Shown: positions 29,216-37,476, counted from the stretch's first letter. The stretch is DNA of 40,053 nucleotides from Pseudomonadota bacterium (GCA_023435265.1 JAEYRZ010000144.1:1-40053), one strand, 5' to 3'. The notes: a model not told the origin generated them from the letters alone. Made by a program: numbers and translations.

Positions 29216-30128
29216 AGACCAGGAATTCTTTGACCAGACGGTCCCAGTCCGCCCCGGGAACGGTCCCGTAAATATCGCGGATCACTTCGCCGCCCGTGGC
29301 CGCAAGCCGGTAGCCGGTCGCTTCGCTGAGCATGGCGCCCAGTCGTGACGCCTCATCGTCCATCCAGGCCGTGCTCTCATCCCCGTACAGCAGATTTCTC
29401 AGGCTCTGGCGCAGGTCGGCGGGTTGAATCACCATCAGCCAGCCCGCAGAATAAGGTGAATCGTTGGCGGTTGAAGCTTTGGCCGTCACGGCGGCGTTGA
29501 CCGCCACTACGCGGCCGTCCACCGGGCCCGGCACATCGGCTGTATTCGCTCCCCGCCGCAGCCTGGCCTGCGGGCGACTCTGACGAACCGCCTCGCCCAG
29601 AGCGGGCATTTCGATTTCATCCTGCGGGCCGAGCAGGCGCAGCGCAAAATCGTCCAGTCCGATGCGCACCCTGCCGCCATACTCCACCCGCGCCCAGGTA
29701 TGGGCATGGTGGTAGTAGTAATCGCGCGCCACGCAGAAGCCGGAGGCCGTGTCGACGGCCGGTGTTTTCAGCGCAGGCAGCAGCGCCGTGTCGTCCAGCA
29801 TCTGATCGTAGGGGCAGCGCACGCAGTCATAGCCATGACCGCACAGTTTGTAGGCGACGCGGCCGCTCAGCATATGGCGGCATTTGCGCTGATTGATCAG
29901 CAGGCGCAGGCGGGGGTTGTTCGCCGTTTCCGGCCGGACTCCGGGGGATGCTTCGGCGCGTGCCCGGAAATCGGCCTGCACTTTGCGGTCGAAGGCGCAT
30001 CCCAGGCAATCGAAGGCATTCATGCACTTGACCGCCTTGACCACGCCGGCCCGGCTCCAGACGCACATTTCATTGTGGATACCGAAAACATGGGGACGGC
30101 TCTTTACTGTTTTGGCGTGTATGGTCAT
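29214..30128 (-). CDS. GcvH-like protein with twin cysteine motifs, no lipoyl lysine
   Basis: 304 residues from the ATG at 30128; AGGAGG six bases upstream favours it over the adjacent ATG at 30131. Two identical-spacing motifs C-x12-C-x5-C-x2-C occupy 22-44 and 83-105, each ending in CAFD or CPYD, and probably bind metal or Fe-S. Residues 140-235 follow the glycine-cleavage H-protein fold (HTWARVEYGGRVRIGLDDFA..., then PGPVDGRVVAVN, then SPYSAGWLMVI). The position of the lipoylated Lys holds Ala (about 194), so classical H-protein function is unlikely. The C-terminal 65 residues are helical. No glycine-cleavage genes are nearby. Function is unknown; a signalling or redox role is possible. 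Confidence 0.8.
   Translation of the reverse strand: MTIHAKTVKSRPHVFGIHNEMCVWSRAGVVKAVKCMNAFDCLGCAFDRKVQADFRARAEASPGVRPETANNPRLRLLINQRKCRHMLSGRVAYKLCGHGYDCVRCPYDQMLDDTALLPALKTPAVDTASGFCVARDYYYHHAHTWARVEYGGRVRIGLDDFALRLLGPQDEIEMPALGEAVRQSRPQARLRRGANTADVPGPVDGRVVAVNAAVTAKASTANDSPYSAGWLMVIQPADLRQSLRNLLYGDESTAWMDDEASRLGAMLSEATGYRLAATGGEVIRDIYGTVPGADWDRLVKEFLV
29217..29258. repeat. Right copy of the duplicated junction, GcvH-like part
   Basis: This is the 3' coding end of the intact GcvH-like gene. It matches 17746-17786 over about 41 bases (GACCAGGAATTCTTTGACCAG, then two substitutions and one extra C). It is separated from the amzA remnant by the large palindrome, whereas in the left copy the two parts are only six bases apart. 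Confidence 0.8.
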
Positions 30129-30313
30129 CATCGACCTCCTTGGTTGCGGGTTGTTTACCTCCCATAGAGCACGAGGCGGGCCAACTGCCGCGCCATCTTC
30201 CACTTAGTTTCCAAGTATCTGGATTAAAAACACTTAATCTCACGCAGTCACATTCGACTGGAAACCATTCGGCAAGGAGCGGCTGCTGCAATCGGCCTCA
30301 CCGCTTCGGCCCG

Positions 30314-30337
30314 AAAAAGTAAGGTCTCGGACTTACT
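30314..30337 (-). terminator. Candidate rho-independent terminator of the Ser/Thr kinase gene
   Basis: On the minus strand, AGTAAG (30337-30332) pairs with CTTACT (30323-30318) around an eight-base loop and runs into five T (30318-30314). It lies about 70 bases beyond the stop of the kinase gene at 30408, the right place to end the cheY-cheX-kinase transcript. The stem is short and AT-rich. Confidence 0.45.
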
Positions 30338-30407
30338 GTGTTAATCGCGTGGTGCATTTTGCAGCCGGGTGTGTCTGAATGCAGCAGGCTTCTGCCGTGC
30401 GGGGAGA

Positions 30408-32174
30408 TCAGGCGGGAAGCGCGCGCTTGGCCTCGTTGACGCGCGAACGCAGCGTTTTCAATTCGCTCACGATGACCTGAAAGTCTTTGTAGCGATCGTT
30501 GGGATCCTTGGCCAGCATCTTCTCGATGATCTTGCACAGGGCCGGCGCCGTCTTGGGGTTGCGCTCCCTGAGGGGAATGGGCGGGGTGTTCAGGTGCCGG
30601 TCCAGGATCTCTTTGAAATCTCCGGATTCGAAGGGCGGGGTGCCGCCGAAGGCATGATAGAAGGTGGCCCCCAGCGAGTACATGTCGCTGCGATGGTCGA
30701 GCGCAAGTCCGGCGATTTGTTCCGGGGACATGTACAGCGGGGTGCCCATGACCACATTTTTCATGCCCCGCGCGGTCCTAGTGTCGCGGGCCACGCCGAA
30801 GTCGACCAGTTTGATGGTGCCCTGGGCATTGATCATGATGTTGGCCGGTTTGATGTCGCGGTGGACGACACCGTTGCGGAAGACGAAATCCATGGTTTCG
30901 CAGATGGTGAGCAGGTACTCCATCCCCCTGGCCGAGCTGAGGGTGCCTTCGCGGTTGAGAATATCCTTCAGGGTTTCGCCATCGATGAGCTCCATGGCGT
31001 AATAAAGAATCTGATTGCTGCTGCCGATGGCGTAAATCTGGGCGATATTTGGATGATTGAGGCGCGAAACGACCCTCGCCTCCTTGATGAACATATCGCA
31101 GAATTCCTGCTTGCAGGAGAGCTCGTAGGAAATGATCTTGAGGGCCACTTCCCTTTCCAGGGCGACGTCCCAACCCTGCAGCACCCCACCCATGGTGCCG
31201 GAGCCGATCAGCGTGATCGCCCGGTAGTTGTCCAGCTGCTTGCCGATCAGGCTGTGATAGAACCGGATGTCGTAGAAGGCTTTCTTCTGTTCGGCCGCCT
31301 CGATGAACTGCGTGCCGCTGATGTCCTGGTTCTCGGCCGCGGGACGGCTGATGATGACGGTTTTCTGGTTCTGCGGGGCCGCTTCGGGCTCTTGGCCGGG
31401 CTGCGGCTCCACGCCGGAGGCGGCGCTCTTCTCCAGTTCCGCGTGGATTTGGTTCCAGGTCGCGTCCTCGTCCACGATCACCGAGATGCCCGTCGGCTTC
31501 TGAAAATCGTCAAACGACATTTCCTTGATGCGGCCGTTGACGATGAACATGCCGTCCGCGAGTCTGAAGCGCAGCATCAGGCGCACCCCGGCCTTGCCGA
31601 AAAGGGCCGTTTCGATGGCAAGCCCCTGCCTCCTGAAGCGCTTCACGATGCCGGCCAGCCAGATCACGCCGTCCCGCGATACATCGATTTTCAGGTCGGG
31701 AACCGGCCTGTCGGCCGGCGCGGGCGCACTTTCCTGCGGCGCCTCGGGCGCGGCGGGAGGCGGAACGGGATCGGGGGGCGCCACCGGGTCCTTGCGCGGG
31801 GAGCGTTTCAAGGCCTCGTCGATGCGTCCGATCAACTCCTGCGGCTCCACGGGGGAGACCACGAAATCCACGGCGCCCAGTTCAAACGCCGTGAACGGAC
31901 GCCCCTGGTCCTTGATGGATACCACAAACATCACCGGAATCGATTCACGCAGGGGATCGCTCTTCAGAAAACGCACAAAATCGTATCCGCTGACATCCTG
32001 CAGCTCTTTGCCGCAGATGATGAGCTTGATCGTATGGCCGGCCAGCGTGGACAACGCCCCCCGCATTTCCATGGCCGTATGGACGGGATACCCGGATGGC
32101 GACAGGATCCCGACCAGGTAGTCGAGATACGTTTTGTCCCTGTTGACCAAAAGGATATCGTTGCGGCTGTTCAT
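30408..32174 (-). CDS. Ser/Thr protein kinase with degenerate receiver and PilZ-like region
   Basis: 588 residues. Residues 6-122 have a CheY fold, but the phospho-Asp position is Gly55 (LIICGKELQ), the acidic pair is NRD, and the conserved Lys is Ser: a pseudoreceiver. A Pro-rich linker (127-160) leads to a region at 165-245 resembling the C-terminal half of a PilZ domain, without the cyclic-di-GMP-binding RxxxR. The kinase domain (about 313-575) is intact: GSGTMGG loop, Lys346, HRDIKPANI (Asp440), DFG (458-460) and GTPLYMSPEQ. No membrane helix or PASTA repeats occur, so it is cytoplasmic. It follows the CheX gene by 10 bases. Confidence 0.9.
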   Translation of the reverse strand: MNSRNDILLVNRDKTYLDYLVGILSPSGYPVHTAMEMRGALSTLAGHTIKLIICGKELQDVSGYDFVRFLKSDPLRESIPVMFVVSIKDQGRPFTAFELGAVDFVVSPVEPQELIGRIDEALKRSPRKDPVAPPDPVPPPAAPEAPQESAPAPADRPVPDLKIDVSRDGVIWLAGIVKRFRRQGLAIETALFGKAGVRLMLRFRLADGMFIVNGRIKEMSFDDFQKPTGISVIVDEDATWNQIHAELEKSAASGVEPQPGQEPEAAPQNQKTVIISRPAAENQDISGTQFIEAAEQKKAFYDIRFYHSLIGKQLDNYRAITLIGSGTMGGVLQGWDVALEREVALKIISYELSCKQEFCDMFIKEARVVSRLNHPNIAQIYAIGSSNQILYYAMELIDGETLKDILNREGTLSSARGMEYLLTICETMDFVFRNGVVHRDIKPANIMINAQGTIKLVDFGVARDTRTARGMKNVVMGTPLYMSPEQIAGLALDHRSDMYSLGATFYHAFGGTPPFESGDFKEILDRHLNTPPIPLRERNPKTAPALCKIIEKMLAKDPNDRYKDFQVIVSELKTLRSRVNEAKRALPA

Positions 32175-32184
32175 AACATCCTGT

Positions 32185-33084
32185 TCAATCGATCGCTGCC
32201 ACGGTGCGGGGCGCCCCCGCTTCGGCGGTCATCCTGCCGTCGGCATTGTTCTTACGCGGCTTCAGGCATACCTGCAGCACGAATGCGTGATCCTCGAGGT
32301 CGAAGATGAGCACGGCGATGCTCGAATTCTCGGGATGACCCAACTGATGCCCTGAGCCGACCACCACGGTGGGCAGGGAGAGGTTGAAATGAAATGGTGT
32401 CCCTTTGAACGTCCGCTTGGCGCTGCCGCCGATCATATTGATCAATTCACCCACGCCGTCGTGGATGTATTCCGCATTGATCTGCTCCTGCTGGACCTTC
32501 ATCATCCGGGCGATGACTCTGCGCGCCAGCGTCCAGTACATGGTGATCGCCAGGGTCCCTTCGGAGTCGCCGGAGACGCCGATGATCCCGGATATGTCGC
32601 CGAAGATCCTCAACTCGTTGGTAAAGTACACCTCTCGGAAGGTGGCCCGGGCGCCGGCCATGGTCTCCAGCACCTTGATCGTGTTGTCGATAAAGGGCGT
32701 GAGATATTCCATTTCTTTTTCAATCGGCTTGCGGCTGGGGATGAGATAGCTCTGCAGAATCTGGCGGCAGGCGCCGGGAGGCGCGTCAAGGGCCAGCACC
32801 TCCGTGGCGCCGGCACTGAGAAAATGTTCGAGGGGGATCATATCTTCCCGGTGTTTGATGATGATCACGGGAATGTTGCTGAAGCTGCAGGCGAATCTGA
32901 TTTTCGAAGCCTTGCTGATGACCGCTTCGAGCAGTCCTTCGGCTTCGAGAACGATCATGGCGTATCCCTTGGGATGGATGTCATCCCGGAAGGCGAGGCG
33001 CTCAAAGCTGCATTTGTCACCAAGGAGTTCGGCCACCGCCTTGGCAACGTGTTCGCTACAATCGACCAGCGCTATCCTGTCCAT
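32185..33084 (-). CDS. CheX-type phosphatase fused to a degenerate receiver
   Basis: 299 residues from ATG 33084 (GGAG nine bases upstream); a TTG 18 bases earlier is less likely. Residues 1-115 form a receiver-like domain with Glu47 where phospho-Asp should be (AMIVLEAEG) and Asp instead of the conserved Lys (LALDAPP). Residues 125-280 are CheX, with the catalytic ExxN pattern Glu213-Leu-Ile-Asn216 in GVGELINMIGGSAK. CheX dephosphorylates CheY-P. It follows an intact cheY by 31 bases, its likely substrate. The Glu may mimic constant phosphorylation. Confidence 0.88.
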   Translation of the reverse strand: MDRIALVDCSEHVAKAVAELLGDKCSFERLAFRDDIHPKGYAMIVLEAEGLLEAVISKASKIRFACSFSNIPVIIIKHREDMIPLEHFLSAGATEVLALDAPPGACRQILQSYLIPSRKPIEKEMEYLTPFIDNTIKVLETMAGARATFREVYFTNELRIFGDISGIIGVSGDSEGTLAITMYWTLARRVIARMMKVQQEQINAEYIHDGVGELINMIGGSAKRTFKGTPFHFNLSLPTVVVGSGHQLGHPENSSIAVLIFDLEDHAFVLQVCLKPRKNNADGRMTAEAGAPRTVAAID

Positions 33085-33115
33085 AAATTCATCTCCAGTC
33101 AAATAGTCGCCTTGC

Positions 33116-33502
33116 TCAATGCCCTCCGGATTGGAAGCGCGCCAAAGTGTTGCGGATCGTCGTGGTGAATTCCGCTTCCGTGAACGGTTTGGTCAAATAG
33201 CCATGGGCGCCGGCCGAAATGGCCTGTTCGACTTTCTCATCCTCGGATTCGGTTGAAATCATCACGATACAGATGTGCCTGCAGTCTTTACGGGGTTTGA
33301 TGCACTTGATGGTTTCATAGCCGTTGAGCTCCGGCATGTTCCAGTCCAGAAGAATCAGATCGATTTCGGCGGCGTGCCGATCGAGCAGTTCCAGGGCCAC
33401 CTTGCCGTTGCCGGCGTGCAGGGCCTCGCAGCCCATCGAAGCCAACGACTTTCCGATGATATTGCGAATGACCATCGAGTCATCGACGATAATCGCCTTC
33501 AT
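33116..33502 (-). CDS. Single-domain CheY-like response regulator
   Basis: 128 residues forming one receiver domain with all catalytic residues: Asp8-Asp9 (IIVDDS), phospho-acceptor Asp in LILLDWNMPELNG (about 54), Thr/Ser in MISTES, and Lys in LTKPF. There is no output domain, so it acts by protein contact or as a phosphorelay carrier. AGGAGG lies before the ATG. It is the first gene of a tight cheY-cheX-kinase set, 131 bases after the PAS-rich kinase gene on the same strand. Confidence 0.93.
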   Translation of the reverse strand: MKAIIVDDSMVIRNIIGKSLASMGCEALHAGNGKVALELLDRHAAEIDLILLDWNMPELNGYETIKCIKPRKDCRHICIVMISTESEDEKVEQAISAGAHGYLTKPFTEAEFTTTIRNTLARFQSGGH

Positions 33503-33633
33503 AAAACCCTCCTGCGGAAAACGTTTCTCTCATTATCGGTAAGCAGACTGGGGAAGTTGAGGAATCTTTGGAGGGGAGCCGGACAAAGGCCGGGGCGGGC
33601 CGCGGAAAGACCTGCTTCCGGATCAAGCAGCGG

Positions 33634-36114
33634 TTATGGCGCGCAGTTGCTGCCGCTGTAGATCGCTTTAAGCAGTTCCGCCGAGGAGGCGGTTTTGCTC
33701 ATGAAGACCTCCGCACCGGCCTGGCACATGGTACGGGCAAGCAGTTCATCCTCGAACATGGAGAGTCCGATCACGCGCACGTCGGGCAGTTCGGCCTTGA
33801 TCCGGCGGGTCGCCTCGATGCCGTCCATTTCCGGCATCGAAACGTCCATGACGACGACATTGGGCCGGAGCTGCCGGGCAAGTTCGAGCGCTTCCCTCCC
33901 GTTGGCCGCCTCGCCCACCACCTCGATGTCCGGTTGGCCGGTGATCAGGCGGATCAGTCCCTGGCGCATCACCTTGTGATCGTCGGCGAACACCACCCGG
34001 GTGCGCCCCAGGGCGGTATCACCCGCCGGCGCTTCGCTCCGCGATTCCATCTCGGCCTTGTCGCGCCGCGGCTCCTCCTTCGCGACCAGGCTGCGGGGAA
34101 CCTTCAGACAGAAACGGCTGCCCTGCCCCGGACCGCTTACGATCATCAGGCTGCCGCCGATGTAGCGGGCCCGCTCGCGCAGGCTGAGCAGGCCGAACCC
34201 GGTCGTTACGGTATCCGACTCCAGAACGGCGGGATCGAACCCCCGGCCTTCGTCGCTGACCGTGATCAGCAGGCGGTCCTCCGCTTCGGCCAGGTGAACG
34301 CGGGCGCTTTTCACCCCGGCGTGTTTGACAATATTGAACAGCAGCTCCTGAACCGCCCGAAACAGGAATACCTTGATCGGTGAACTCTCGAACGCTGGCC
34401 CGCCATCGCCGTCGAGGCGCACTTCCAGGCCGAACTGATCCCGCATCTGCCGGGACAGCCACTCCAGGGCGGGAATCAGCCCCGAGTGGTGCAGCACCAC
34501 AGGGCTGAGTTCATGCGACAGGCGCCGGGCCTTGTGGATGGATTCTTCCAGCAGGCGTTGCACGTCGGCCAATTCCGGCAGCGCTGGAAGTTCTTCGCTG
34601 ACCGACTGCAGCAGGAGGCGTGCGCCGGCCAGAAGCTGCTGCAGATCGTCGTGCAGCATCCTGGCAATGCGCCGCCTTTCACGCTCTTCGGCTTCGATCA
34701 ACTCGACCGCAAGGGCCTGCAGCTGCCTTGAACGGGCAACGGCGAGCCCGGTGCGTTCGGACACGCGCTGCTCCAGGGTTTCGTTCAAACGGCGCAGTTC
34801 CTGCTCGGCCTCCTTGACCGAACCGATGTCCGTGGCCGTACCGAACCATTTGATGATGCGCCCCTGCTTGTCGAAAATGGGAATGGCACGGCTCAAGTGC
34901 CAGGAATAACTTCCATCGGCGCGCTGCACGCGGTGCTCGATCTGGTACATCTCGCCCAGTTTCAGGGCCCGATTCCATGCTGCCGCCGTCGCCGCAACAT
35001 CATCGGCATGCAGCACCGGCGCCCAACTGAAGCCGCCGTCAGCCGACGGCGCGATACCCCGATACTCTCGATAGCGCACATTGTAGTAGTCGACCCGCCC
35101 GTCCGGTTCGGCGGTCCAGACCAGCTGAGGCATGGCGTCGGCCAGCTGGCGGAAGCGTGCTTCGCTCTCCTGCAGCGCATGTTCGGCCTGCTTGCGCCGG
35201 CTGATGTCCTGAAACACCGTTACCGCGCCCCATATGGCGCCCTGCGGGGTCCGCAGAGGTGTAGCGCTGGCCAGGATGATCGTCCGTCCGCCGTCCGGCA
35301 GGGTCACCAGGATTTCCGTGCCCGCTACGGTCCGTCCTTCCAGTGCCTGAGCGAGCGGCAGACCGTCCGGCACGGGCGATCCGTCGGGCAGCGAAAGGCT
35401 GTAGCCGCTTGCGGGCGCATGGGCATCTCCGGTGATCGGACTGCCCAGAATCTGCTGTGCGGCGGCGCTGGCCAGCAGGATGCGTCCTTTGCCGTCGGCC
35501 ACGACCACGCCCGCCGGCGCGGCGTCGAGAATCGCCTGCAGGGTGTCGCGCGTCTGCCGCAAGGTCGCTTCGGCGCGCTTGCGGGCCGAAATGTCCATCA
35601 CGGCAAACGTCACACCGGCGTCGAGGTCGCCCGGAACGAGCGGTGCCGCGCTCAACAGAATATCGATGATCCGACCATCCTTGTGCCTGAAACGCGCCTC
35701 GAGCGTGCCGCTCCCCTGCGCTGCGATCTGCTGATAGACTTCGGCCACCGCTTCGAAATCGTCCTGGCCGGGATAGAGGATGCGCGACGATCGGCCGATC
35801 AGTTCGTCGCGCGCATAACCGGTGATGGCGCACAGCCGATCGTTGACTTCCAGGAATACCCTGCGGATCAAAACCCCGATTCCCATGGGAGCCGCGTGAA
35901 AGATGCTGCCGGTTTTGGCTTCGCTCACGCGCAAGGCTGCCGTGCTTTGCCTGTATTCGGCCGCAAGATGCGAGAGCCTGTCGGACAGCTCGCGCGCATG
36001 CGCCCTTTCCGCTTCGAGCGCTTCGCGCAGGCGGGCATTGTCACGGATCAGTTCTTCCCTGGAGGGTTCTGCGCCGGCGGTGCCGGGGCGGTCTGTCGAT
36101 CGATCGGGGGCCAT
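33634..36114 (-). CDS. PAS-rich HisKA_3 histidine kinase with C-terminal NarL-type receiver
   Basis: 826 residues from ATG 36114, without a good ribosome site; a start at 36216 is possible. A coiled coil (about 18-65) is followed by PAS 1 (65-180), PAS 2 (190-308) and PAS 3 (318-438). The NarX/DegS-type HisKA_3 region has His488 in RIARMLHDDLQQLL. The HATPase has ELLFNIVKHA and DEGRGFD. The C-terminal receiver (704-820) has Asp757 (VVVMDVSMPEMDG) and Lys807 (MSKTA), as in NarL-family regulators, but the LuxR-type DNA-binding domain is absent. No membrane helix is visible, so it probably senses a cytoplasmic cue through PAS. Confidence 0.9.
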   Translation of the reverse strand: MAPDRSTDRPGTAGAEPSREELIRDNARLREALEAERAHARELSDRLSHLAAEYRQSTAALRVSEAKTGSIFHAAPMGIGVLIRRVFLEVNDRLCAITGYARDELIGRSSRILYPGQDDFEAVAEVYQQIAAQGSGTLEARFRHKDGRIIDILLSAAPLVPGDLDAGVTFAVMDISARKRAEATLRQTRDTLQAILDAAPAGVVVADGKGRILLASAAAQQILGSPITGDAHAPASGYSLSLPDGSPVPDGLPLAQALEGRTVAGTEILVTLPDGGRTIILASATPLRTPQGAIWGAVTVFQDISRRKQAEHALQESEARFRQLADAMPQLVWTAEPDGRVDYYNVRYREYRGIAPSADGGFSWAPVLHADDVAATAAAWNRALKLGEMYQIEHRVQRADGSYSWHLSRAIPIFDKQGRIIKWFGTATDIGSVKEAEQELRRLNETLEQRVSERTGLAVARSRQLQALAVELIEAEERERRRIARMLHDDLQQLLAGARLLLQSVSEELPALPELADVQRLLEESIHKARRLSHELSPVVLHHSGLIPALEWLSRQMRDQFGLEVRLDGDGGPAFESSPIKVFLFRAVQELLFNIVKHAGVKSARVHLAEAEDRLLITVSDEGRGFDPAVLESDTVTTGFGLLSLRERARYIGGSLMIVSGPGQGSRFCLKVPRSLVAKEEPRRDKAEMESRSEAPAGDTALGRTRVVFADDHKVMRQGLIRLITGQPDIEVVGEAANGREALELARQLRPNVVVMDVSMPEMDGIEATRRIKAELPDVRVIGLSMFEDELLARTMCQAGAEVFMSKTASSAELLKAIYSGSNCAP

Positions 36115-36453
36115 ATGAACATATTCTGCCCGCGGCGCGCTCAGGCCGCGGGTCGGCAGTCGTTTGGGCGAGACGCAAGATAGGGAATAAAACTGCAAAT
36201 ACAAGCCATCCCGCATTTTATGCCCGCACCCGCCGGATTATGATGAAGTTTTTTAACCGACCCGCCGGATTGGCTTTAATCCGGTCGTTCGGCCCGATTG
36301 CAATCTTTCAGGCTGTCACCTGTAATGAAAAATCGTTTGACGGGACGACTGCAGCAAGCGATCGTGCTTGGGTATTCCAGATACCCGTTCAAGAATTTGG
36401 AATGCCGGACATCGTCGGGATTCATCCCCGGACATCCTCGGAAAGGCGGTTTC
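36115..36453. other. Divergent intergenic region
   Basis: A gap of 339 bases between the PAS-rich kinase (minus) and the GAF protein (plus). It contains a small perfect dyad GGGTAT-TCCAG-ATACCC at 36370-36386, which could be an operator or hairpin about 70 bases before the GAF gene, and two copies of CCCGCCGGATT (near 36229 and 36260). I see no promoter pair close enough to consensus to name, and no gene. Confidence 0.45.
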
Positions 36454-37476
36454 ATGACTGGAAAAAATCAGAAAACATTTCTCGATCTGTTCATGCAGGT
36501 CACCCGGGCGATCACCGCCAGCCTCGACCTTGACGAGGTGTTTGCGCTGATCACCCACAAAATTCCGGAATTGGTCGATGTCGATGCATGTACCATCCGA
36601 CTGCTCGATCCGGTCGGCAAAAAGCTGGTCCTGCGGGCATCCCACGGACTCAGCCGGGAGTACCTGGAACGCGGTTCCATCGACACCGAGGAACCGATTT
36701 TCAAGGCCCTCAAGGGCGAGCCCATCCTCATCGACGACGCCGGGCGCGATACGCGCATCGCATATCCGGAGGCCACGCGCCGCGAGGGCATCCAGAGCAT
36801 TCTGGTCGTTCCCATTCCCATCCGCGGGCAGATCAGCGGCATTTTGAGGCTGCTGGCCAAACGGCCGCGGGCCTATCGCCAGGAGGAGGTCGCGTTCGTC
36901 ACCGCTTTGGCCGAGCAGTGCGGCATCGCCATCGAAAACGCGCGCAGGTTCCGCGAGCAGCAGATTCAGTTGACCTATTTCGAAGCCCTCCACGAAATCG
37001 GCCGCATGATCAACAGCACCTACGAGCTGGACAGCATCTTGGGTCTCATCGTCGCCCGCCTGCCGGCCCTGATGAATCTCAAGGCGGCGACCGTGCGCCT
37101 GATCGAAGGCGGCAAATTGGAACTCAAGGCCGCCTACGGCCTCAGCGCGTCATACCTGGCCAGAGGGCCGCTGGATGAAGAACTTGCGACCTACTACGTC
37201 CGCAAGGGAGATCCGGTGGTCATTCCCGACGCCCGCAAGGATCTGCACACCATTTACCACAAGGAGGCCGAGTCCGAAGGGATCACGAGCATCCTGGCCG
37301 TACCGATCACGGTCAGGGACGAAACCATCGGAATCCTGCGGCTGCTCACGGCTGAAGTGCGCCACTTTTCAGACGCCGATATCCGCTTCGCCATGACCGT
37401 GGCGGAACAAGGCGGCATCGCCATTCAGAGAGCGATCGACTACACGAAGCTGAAGCAGGAAGGGTCGGCGCATTGA
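36454..37476 (+). CDS. Tandem GAF-domain protein
   Basis: 340 residues from ATG 36454 (AAAGGCGG upstream); the longer frame from 36298 has no protein-like features. There are two GAF domains, at about 20-165 and 190-330. Each ends with the typical pattern SILVVPIPIRGQISGILRL or SILAVPITVRDETIGILRLL. There is no kinase, cyclase or DNA-binding output domain, so it is a stand-alone ligand sensor that probably works through a partner. It is divergent from the PAS-rich kinase, which could be that partner. The ligand cannot be deduced. Confidence 0.88.
   Translation: MTGKNQKTFLDLFMQVTRAITASLDLDEVFALITHKIPELVDVDACTIRLLDPVGKKLVLRASHGLSREYLERGSIDTEEPIFKALKGEPILIDDAGRDTRIAYPEATRREGIQSILVVPIPIRGQISGILRLLAKRPRAYRQEEVAFVTALAEQCGIAIENARRFREQQIQLTYFEALHEIGRMINSTYELDSILGLIVARLPALMNLKAATVRLIEGGKLELKAAYGLSASYLARGPLDEELATYYVRKGDPVVIPDARKDLHTIYHKEAESEGITSILAVPITVRDETIGILRLLTAEVRHFSDADIRFAMTVAEQGGIAIQRAIDYTKLKQEGSAH

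Noticed and set aside
29214..30128. Functional glycine-cleavage H protein
   Set aside because: The lipoyl Lys is replaced and there are no gcvT or gcvP genes nearby; the added cysteine motifs also argue for another role.
30369..32309. Open frame of 646 codons on the plus strand
   Set aside because: It is antisense to the Ser/Thr kinase gene, which has all its catalytic motifs. The plus-strand translation shows no domain.
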